Below the pieces are notes generated by a model. That model did no database searches. It had not been told where the DNA came from and saw only the letters and a program-made list of their open reading frames with translations. 64,000 nt of DNA. Origin: Brachypodium distachyon. Taxonomy: Eukaryota; Streptophyta; Magnoliopsida; Poales; Poaceae. The stretch spans positions 36,729,001 through 36,793,000 of the forward strand of contig NC_016131.3 of NCBI RefSeq assembly GCF_000005505.3. The letters are read 5' to 3'. Shown here one piece after another: positions 57,813-64,000 of this stretch. The number at the start of each line of letters is the position of its first letter. Position 1 is the first letter of the stretch. A program made the translations under genes and the position numbers.

Positions 57813-58485
57813 TGGGAACTGAATCCGTTGATCAGTACTTGAGTTTGATTGCACAACGCACCTTGAGCGTCCAAATGAGCCACGCCGAACAAAATCAGCG
57901 GCATAACTTGTTCCAAAGAAAAGGGGTCATCAAGGAGCACGTTGTTCGTATCATCATAGATGGGGGAAGTTGCAATAATTTGGCTAGCACGGAGATGGTG
58001 GAAAAACTTGTTCTTACCACTAGGCCGCACCCCCACCCTTACTACATTCAATGGTTTAACAACATCGGTAAGCTCAAGGTAACTAGAACAGTCTGTGCAC
58101 ACTTTACTATTGGTACATATTCTGATTTTGTGGATTGTGACGTGGTACCTATGCAAGCATGTTCTATGTTACTCGGTCGTCCATGGAAATATGATAAAGA
58201 TTCTATTCATCATGGTAGAACTAATCATTATTCTTTTATGCATGCTGGTAAGAAATTGGTTTGAAACCTATGACTCCTGAACAAATTGTGAAAGATGATC
58301 TTGCTAGAGCGCAGGGTTTTGTTCCGAAGCAAAGATATCCGTGGAGGCCAGTTCGTTCGTCCTATTCTGATGAGCAAAGAGCAAAGAGAAGGATAAGAGT
58401 GAGAACCAGAATGTCACTAAAGAATTTAAGTACCAAGCGTCTACTAGCAAATCTGAACCGAAACATGTTAATGAAATTAAATTGA
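57813..58485 (+). pseudogene. pol: Protease region of element H
   Basis: The frame 57812-58264 has QNQRHNLFQRKGVIKEHVVR, RIIIDGGSCNNLAS (active site D-G-G in place of D-T/S-G), PHPHPYYIQWFNN and CSMLLGRPWKYDKDSIHHGR, the known retropepsin-like region of this family. A stop at 58264 is followed by the linker MTPEQIVKDDLARAQGF in the next frame, which closes at 58485. The protease would cut Gag and Pol. Confidence 0.85.
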
Positions 58486-59567
58486 AAGGTGCATGCTTGC
58501 TTGCAAGTAAATCTGATATTTCTGAGTTAGATGCGAATAATTCTGTTTGCTATGCATTCATTTGCAAAGAGGCTTTGTTTTCATTTCAGGATATGCCTCC
58601 CTCTTTGCCCCCTGCTGTTACTCACGTTTTGCAGGAGTATTCCGACATCTTTCCACAAGACGTACCACGAGGATTACCACCTATTCGAGGGATTGAACAT
58701 CAAATTGATTTAATTCCTGGTGCTTCGCTGCCCAACTGTGCGCCCTACCATACCAATCCAGAGGAGACGAAGGAGATTCAACGACAAGTTCAAGAATTGC
58801 TCCACAAAGGTTATGTTCGTGAATCCCTTAGTCTTTGTGTTGTTCCTGTTATTTTGGTACCAAAGAAAAATGGTTCTTGGCGTATGTGTGTAAATTATAG
58901 AGCTATTAATAACATTACTATTCGCTATCGTCACCCAATTCCTAGACTTGATGATATGTGATGAATTAAGTGGCTCTACCGTGTTCTCTAAAGTTGATTT
59001 ACGTAGTAGTTACCACCAAATTCGAATGAAATTAGGCGATGCATGGAAAACAGCATTTAAAACTAAGTTTGGACTATATGAGTGGTTAGTCATGCCTTTC
59101 GGTCTTACTAACGCACCTAGCACTTTCATGCGGTTAATGAACGAAGTTTTACGTGCTTTCATAGGACGATTTGTGGTGGTTTATTTTGATGATATATTGA
59201 TTTACAGCAGCTCTTCAGAGGACCACTTGAATCATTTACGTGATGTTTTTGATGCTTTGAGAGATGCACGTTTGTTTGGTAACCTTGAGAAGTGCACCTT
59301 TTGCACCGATCGAGTTTCGTTTCTTGGCTATGTTGTCACTCCACAGGGCATAGAAGTTGATAAGGCCAAGATCGACGCTATTCGAAGCTGGCCAACTCCA
59401 ACAACAGTCACCCAAGTGAGGAGCTTTCTTGGACTCGCTAGATTTTATCGCCGTTTTGTAAAGGATATCAGCACCCTTGCTGCACCGCTTAATGAGCTCA
59501 CAAAGAAGGACGTTCCATATGTATGGGGCGCTGCACAAGAGGTAGCTTTTCTCATATTGAAAGATAA
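58482..59567 (+). pseudogene. pol: Reverse transcriptase of element H, cut by element I
   Basis: The frame 58482-58961 reads LQEYSDIFPQDVPRGLPPIR, HQIDLIPGASLPNCAPY, LLHKGYVRESLSLCVVPVIL and [21 protein letters not shown] small indel at about 58955 (LDDM to DELSG) shifts the frame. The second part keeps [15 protein letters not shown], the intact box [26 protein letters not shown] and [15 protein letters not shown]. It stops being pol at 59567 in ILKDN, where the Tekay LTR begins. RNase H and integrase are outside the window. Confidence 0.93.
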
Positions 59568-62221
59568 TGTAACATCCCAATTTTCAAAATTCTTCATATG
59601 CATTGCATATCATAAGCATCATGTCACCCTTGCATTTGATCACTTTCAAAACCCTAAAGTTTGCCCAGAAAACCCTTTTGCAAAAAATGCTTTTATCTGA
59701 TTTTGGGCTTTGATCTTGCTTTTGAGTATTTGCATTTTAACCCAATAGGGTATTGTGGTAAAAAGGGATTTAATGCATATATAAAGCTATCCCATAGATT
59801 GGCTTTTGAAAGTATTTTGAAAGATAATTTGTTTCGATAGCCTAAGAGGCCTAAAAGCCATTTTATAGGCAAATGTATTTTTAAATATTTTATTTTGAGG
59901 AAATTCTTGTTCCAAAAGTTAGATCATATGAAAATATGATTTTACAAATTTTTTTGCATTTTATTTGGAGTGATTTGAAGCTTCGAATCAATTTTGAGGT
60001 TCAAAAACAGAAAATAGATAAAAGAAAAGGAAAAACCGGGGAAAACCGGCCGAACCGGACCGACCAGGTCAAACCGGACCGGACCGGACCGAACCGGACC
60101 GGCTCCGCCCAGCCCGAGCCGCCTGCTTTCACTGACCGGTGGGACCCACGCGTCATCTTCAACCTCCGTCCGAGAAATCCGGCCACGCACGCCCGCGAAC
60201 TGCCCACGACTTCACCTCCGTTTTCTCCGCGCTCGGGCCGTTTTCTCCAAATCCTTGCGCGTCATCCCGAAGCCCTCGCTTTACTCCTTCACTTCCCCTA
60301 AACCGCTCGCCCCATTTCGCACCGGTTAGAAAGTAATTGCTCGCCGGAGTTCGTTGCTGCCGTCGACCTTCGTCGCGTTTCGCCGTCGTTCCGGTGAGTC
60401 TCCGCCTGCTCCGACCACCCTAAAGTTGTTCTCTATCCATTAGGACCAGAGAAGAAATTATTTTGTGTATAATCATGGCATACAAGTTAAATAATGCTCT
60501 ATGTTGCAAAAGTCGCACAATCTTTTGTTTTAAACCCTATACATGTTTCATGCATATTTGTTAACTCCTTATTGGTGTATAATCTGTCCAAATCATTTGA
60601 AAAACTTTTCAAAACAGAAACAAAACTTTTTACTTTAGAAGTAACCTTCGTTGTGCATCGTCATAGCATATGCATCATGGCATGATTTTGTATTGAGTGT
60701 TGTGTTTATTGTGTGCATGTTTCTTTTATTTTTAGATTGTGTGGAGTGTATTCCTTGTTGTTGCGAAGAGTGCGAGAACTATCACAACCTTGGACAAGGC
60801 AAGTTCACTTTGATCATATCCCATTATTATTGTTGTTTTAAAAGACTTATGCATTAGTGTTGTTGGTAGAGATGCATTGATAGGACTATTACTCGTACCT
60901 CTATGCTAGCTATAAATCCCAGGTAGTATAGTTTACCCTCGCCATTACCTTGCTACCAAATTGCCAGCGATTGTAGTTGAATGTTAAGCTATGGTAGTAT
61001 CGTGGGAGAAATAACTACATTATGATATTGTTATGCCTTTGGCTATATGAAATGTTTTTGTTAGATGTAAGGCAAAACAACTAATTAAATGAACCATCCT
61101 GGGTGGGCTGCTTTGAGGATTTTGAGGATTAGCGGCGTCAGGTCCATTTCTATGGGTCCCTCTGAGTCGAGTTCCTGTGGATTCAGGAATGGATCGTCCA
61201 TGGACGTCTCTCCCGTGGATTCGGAGAGCGCCTACGTTGCAAATGTGGAATGCCACCTGGGGTAACTGAGACTGGACTAGTTTCCTATTTAGAAGCTTCT
61301 AGTACAACCACAATGCTATATGGGCTCTGGCGAGAGAAGAGTAAGTTGTATGAACCTAGACCCGAGGAATTGTACTGAGGTAGCCGTGTAGGGGGAGCGT
61401 GATTCTCTCGTGGTTTAGGGAATTACCTCTGAAAATCTCGTAATCGATGCCGTTGCTACTCTACCCTGAGGACAGCAAGGGATTAACACGTCGGTTTCTT
61501 GTGGGGAATGTGTACAAACTCTCGAGAGCGTCAAAACTAAGTACTTAGCCGTGTCCCCGGCAACGGACAATTTGAGCAACTAGATGTGGAGCTGTAAGGA
61601 AAGTCTCACTCATTCCAACTTCTTAAATAAAATGAATGGTTTGAACAGGGTAGGAGCACTTGAAGAATCCACTTCAATGTGCTCTAGGTTAATAGGAGCA
61701 TGGGTGTGTCTACCCCGTGTCCATTAGTTAACATTATTATAACATTCCTTTGTAGTAGGATAATTTATGTTCTGCTTCCACGCAAACAGCCTGAACTCTA
61801 CCTTGCCAAATACTGCATATACTTGGTAGGTTCTGATATAACTCCTAGTGAATCTTGCCAATACATTCAATGTATTGACCCTAGTGGCTGCATCTTTTAA
61901 TGATGCAGGAAGCTCCGACGACGAGTAAGATGTACGTTCTCCTTGTTTGGGTTACGGGCCTACATTCCAACACGCTCTCACCGTGGTGTTGATGTGACCT
62001 TGTATCTTTCGCTTTCCGCTGCTAAACAGTTGTTTTATTTCCAGCTAACCCGTGAGGTTATGCGAGTTGTAAGTACCCTCTTATATTCTGGATGAAACGT
62101 TGTAATATTGAGACCTTTGTTCTATGATATTACATCTTGAAACTGTGTGTGCTAGTGAGTCGATCCAGGGACTAGCACTAAAGCACAGAGATCGAACCCT
62201 TGTATGGGGGCGGTCGCTTCA
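59568..62221 (+). repeat. 5' LTR of element I (2654 bp)
   Basis: Starts TGTAACATCCCAATTTTC and ends GGGCGGTCGCTTCA. It has candidate splice sites at 60394 (GTGAGT), 60735, 60799 (GCAAGT) and 61908, and the end hairpin near 62147-62176. The GC-rich block (60040-60400) is shorter than in the other subfamily and has no clear TATA box. Confidence 0.92.
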
Positions 62222-62223
62222 GA

Positions 62224-62235
62224 TGGTATCAGAGC
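62224..62235 (+). promoter_or_regulatory. Primer binding site of element I
   Basis: TGGTATCAGAGC, two bases after the LTR; initiator tRNA-Met type. Confidence 0.93.
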
Positions 62236-62693
62236 AATGTGTTGCCTGTAGGAACGTGACCCTAGTGTGGATTAGGATAAGACTAAACCATCAGACCAAA
62301 GCTTAGGAGAAATTCTTATCTCTATCTGATCTATATATATATTTTACTCCTTATCCCTATCTTCTAAATCATTGCATTTATATCTTACATATGCATGACA
62401 TGTTTGTTGATTTATTTTACATATACACCAAATACTATGCTATACCACATACGCATGTTTATTTTATTATACCGCAGATGCATATTTATTTTGTTATACA
62501 ACTATCATTATAATCATTTTGTCATGTTATGCACATATCATCATGCATCCAATTTTGTCTTTGCAATTCCACTTTTAATTATAATTCTTGTCATTTCATC
62601 CACCCTTCTACATTTATCATTTTATTCTATTTACACCCGACCTTTTGATCATGTCACTGATACTTCCCTACCTTTCCTTCTTGTTTTCTATAG
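62236..62693 (+). other. Leader of element I
   Basis: AT- and pyrimidine-rich, without genes. It includes a short (AT)n near 62330-62342 and ends TTGTTTTCTATAG directly before the ORF0 ATG. Confidence 0.75.
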
Positions 62694-63563
62694 ATGGGAA
62701 GCCCACCACCACCCTTTGGCAACGTACCGCCGTTTACCCGAGTCTACTACCCCTCCACCGACGACGAGCAGTTGTTCAGTGCCCCTTTGGCGGCACTGTG
62801 TGCGTTCCTCGACCTGCCACCTCCCAGGTTCAGAGGCCAAGTCGAGCCCGCCGTGCCAGAAGGATGGCAGCCACGGTGGGAGATTGAGGTGAAGATCCGC
62901 GGGCGTGAGATTGCGCCAGCGACTCCGGATATCACTTTCATCGCCCGCTACCCCACTTTCGAGCAGGGCCTTCAGTTCGCCATGCAGTGCGCCTTCGCGC
63001 AGGTGTGCCGAGACTATCGGCATGAGTTTCCCGAGGACTCCCCCTTCCGACTCTTTGGAAGGCGGAACCACACGTGCCAGGCCGTGCCAGCAGCCGACGA
63101 CTAGGAGGTGTCCGAGGTGGCCGCCCGGTTTGAGAGCATGGAGAAGAACACCGAGAATCTGGAGACCTGCCTCGGTGAGGAAATGATCAGGGCCGACCTA
63201 GCCGAGGAACAGGCCGGTAATCTACTGGGGGAGAATGCCCAGCTACAGGAGGACAAGATCGTGTTGGAGAACGCTGTCCTCAACATGGGAGGAGCCATAG
63301 AGCAGCTGATGTATGAGAGGGACCAAGCCCGTTACTACTGCGAGCAATTTAAGGCTTTCATCGAAGCCGCGACCGCCGCACCAGCTGCCGCACCGGCACC
63401 TGTACAGACCCCACCTCCACCGCAGGATCAGGGGGTGGAACCTCAGGAGGGAGTGCCAACCGAGGAGGAACCCCAGGAGGTCCACGAGATGGACACACCT
63501 GCCACCCGCACCCGTTCCAAGGCGAGGAACTACCGGAACACCAACTTCCTCTCACTTCCTTAG
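62694..63563 (+). pseudogene. ORF0 of element I, one in-frame stop
   Basis: It reads in one frame from ATGGGAAGCCC, with a single TAG at 63102-63104. N-terminal domain (~130 residues): FGNVPPFTRVYYPSTDDEQ, LDLPPPRFRGQVEP, EGWQPRWEIEVKIRGREIAP, DITFIARYPTFEQGLQFA, FAQVCRDYRHEFPED and LFGRRNHTCQA. Middle: ARFESMEKNTENLETCLGEE, LLGENAQLQEDKIVLENAVL and EQLMYERDQARYYCEQFKAF, with heptad spacing of a coiled coil. Then an Ala/Pro linker and HEMDTPATRTRSKARN. No known catalytic motif is visible. It could be a nucleic-acid-binding or particle-associated accessory protein; this is a guess. Similar proteins are common in grass genomes. Confidence 0.8.
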
Positions 63564-63895
63564 TTTCAGTTTAGAGCCGCCAGACTATTTTTTATACTAT
63601 ATTCGTTATCGTGTTAGTCATTGACCATGCCATCGTTGTGGTATGGCAATGTAGATTCGTGTTCTTACTTGCAACTCTTTACTTGTGCCTTAGGCTGTTA
63701 TGCCTTGTGAACTATTTGTTTTGGATGTTAAAATCCTAGTGAATGTTTTTGCTTGCTTTATAGTTGACTTGTTCATGATTGAATTGTCATGCTTGTGTTA
63801 TAATTGTGTTTGAACTGTTGTTTTGCCTGTGTTGTGGGGTTTAGTTTTCCCTTAGACCCTGTCTATCTATTTCTCATCTATGCTAACCTAAAAAG
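63564..63895 (+). other. T-rich spacer between ORF0 and gag of element I
   Basis: No coding signal. It is T-rich, with CTATCTATTTCTC, a branch-point-like TGCTAAC and AAAAAG directly before the gag ATG. Confidence 0.55.
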
Positions 63896-64000
63896 ATGCC
63901 TTCAAGATGTGTCCCCAACAACAATAGCCATATCACCAACAACAGTGACAACCATGAGGGAGAGAACAACAATGCAGTGACCATGCAGACTCTGTTGGCA
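63896..64000 (+). CDS. gag: Gag start of element I, cut by window end
   Basis: ATGCCTTCAAGATG starts a frame with an Asn-rich N-terminus and NNAVTMQTLLA, matching AATMQQLLA in elements B and M. Only 35 residues are inside the window. Confidence 0.8.
   Translation, partial: MPSRCVPNNNSHITNNSDNHEGENNNAVTMQTLLA

Larger units (their letters stand above)
53957..59567 (+). mobile_element. CRM-like Ty3/gypsy element H, 3' part outside window
   Basis: Order: LTR (53957-54912), primer site (54915-54926), long leader, gag, zinc knuckle, protease and reverse transcriptase. It stops at 59567, where Tekay element I is inserted. The LTR start TGATGAGGACATCCC, pol end coded inside the LTR, and the gag and reverse transcriptase sequence type fit the CRM chromovirus lineage, which often targets centromeres. 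It interrupts the additional ORF of element G; GAGTC (53952-53956) is the candidate target site. Confidence 0.75.
59568..64000 (+). mobile_element. Tekay-type element I, cut by the window end
   Basis: LTR (59568-62221), primer site (62224-62235), leader, ORF0 (62694-63563), spacer and gag start (63896 on). It interrupts the reverse transcriptase of element H; GATAA (59563-59567) is the candidate target site. Its ORF0 is the best kept of the three in the window. Confidence 0.92.

Noticed and set aside
62224..62235. Possible tRNA genes at the TGGTATCAGAGC sites
   Set aside because: Only 12 bases match tRNA and each lies directly after an LTR; they are primer binding sites.

Overview
This window is a block of nested LTR retrotransposons from a plant, almost certainly a grass (Poaceae). 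No intact host gene was found. The grass assignment rests on family types: long chromodomain Ty3/gypsy elements (Tekay/Del-like), a Tat-type Ty3/gypsy element with a second RNase H domain, a CRM-like Ty3/gypsy element and SIRE-like Ty1/copia elements, most with tRNA-Met primer sites and GC-rich leaders holding AAACCCTAG motifs. Species cannot be given. LAYOUT, left to right. 1-7110: Tat-type element on the minus strand, gag to integrase plus its 5' LTR; its 3' LTR lies outside the window. 7111-19243: Tekay-type element B on the plus strand, with an extra ORF (ORF0) upstream of gag, a pol with a chromodomain and a 3.1 kb LTR; its gag is split by a 3172-bp solo LTR (8823-11994) with a perfect AACAG target duplication. 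19244-21125: an inverted partial Tekay LTR. 21126-25220: fragments of a CRM-like element, a SIRE-like LTR and a copia element with a 500-bp LTR. 25221-26077: unassigned. 26078-27425: a short copia LTR with primer site, then a Tat-type LTR fragment. 27426-30422: minus-strand Tekay LTR. 30423-32994: copia gag-protease-integrase. 32995-33935: Tat and SIRE LTR fragments. 33936-45755: Tekay element M on the minus strand, nearly full length with both LTRs. 45756-49808: SIRE-like element reduced to gag and LTRs. 49809-53956: SIRE-like LTR and a large coiled-coil additional ORF. 53957-59567: CRM-like element on the plus strand whose LTR encodes the end of pol. 59568-64000: third Tekay element, cut by the window end. 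HOW IT WORKS TOGETHER: gag forms the particle, protease cuts the polyprotein, reverse transcriptase and RNase H copy the RNA from a tRNA primer, and integrase inserts the DNA. Every copy here has stops, frameshifts, deletions or insertions, so none looks autonomous. The most notable signal is in the Tekay family. Three copies keep an ORF0 upstream of gag. The ATG of both ORF0 and gag follows directly after a splice-acceptor-like sequence in all three. The unusually long LTRs carry conserved donor and acceptor candidates, one of them a GC-AG type. This suggests, as inference only, a retrotransposon that uses multi-step splicing of its leader to express ORF0 and gag from separate mRNAs.
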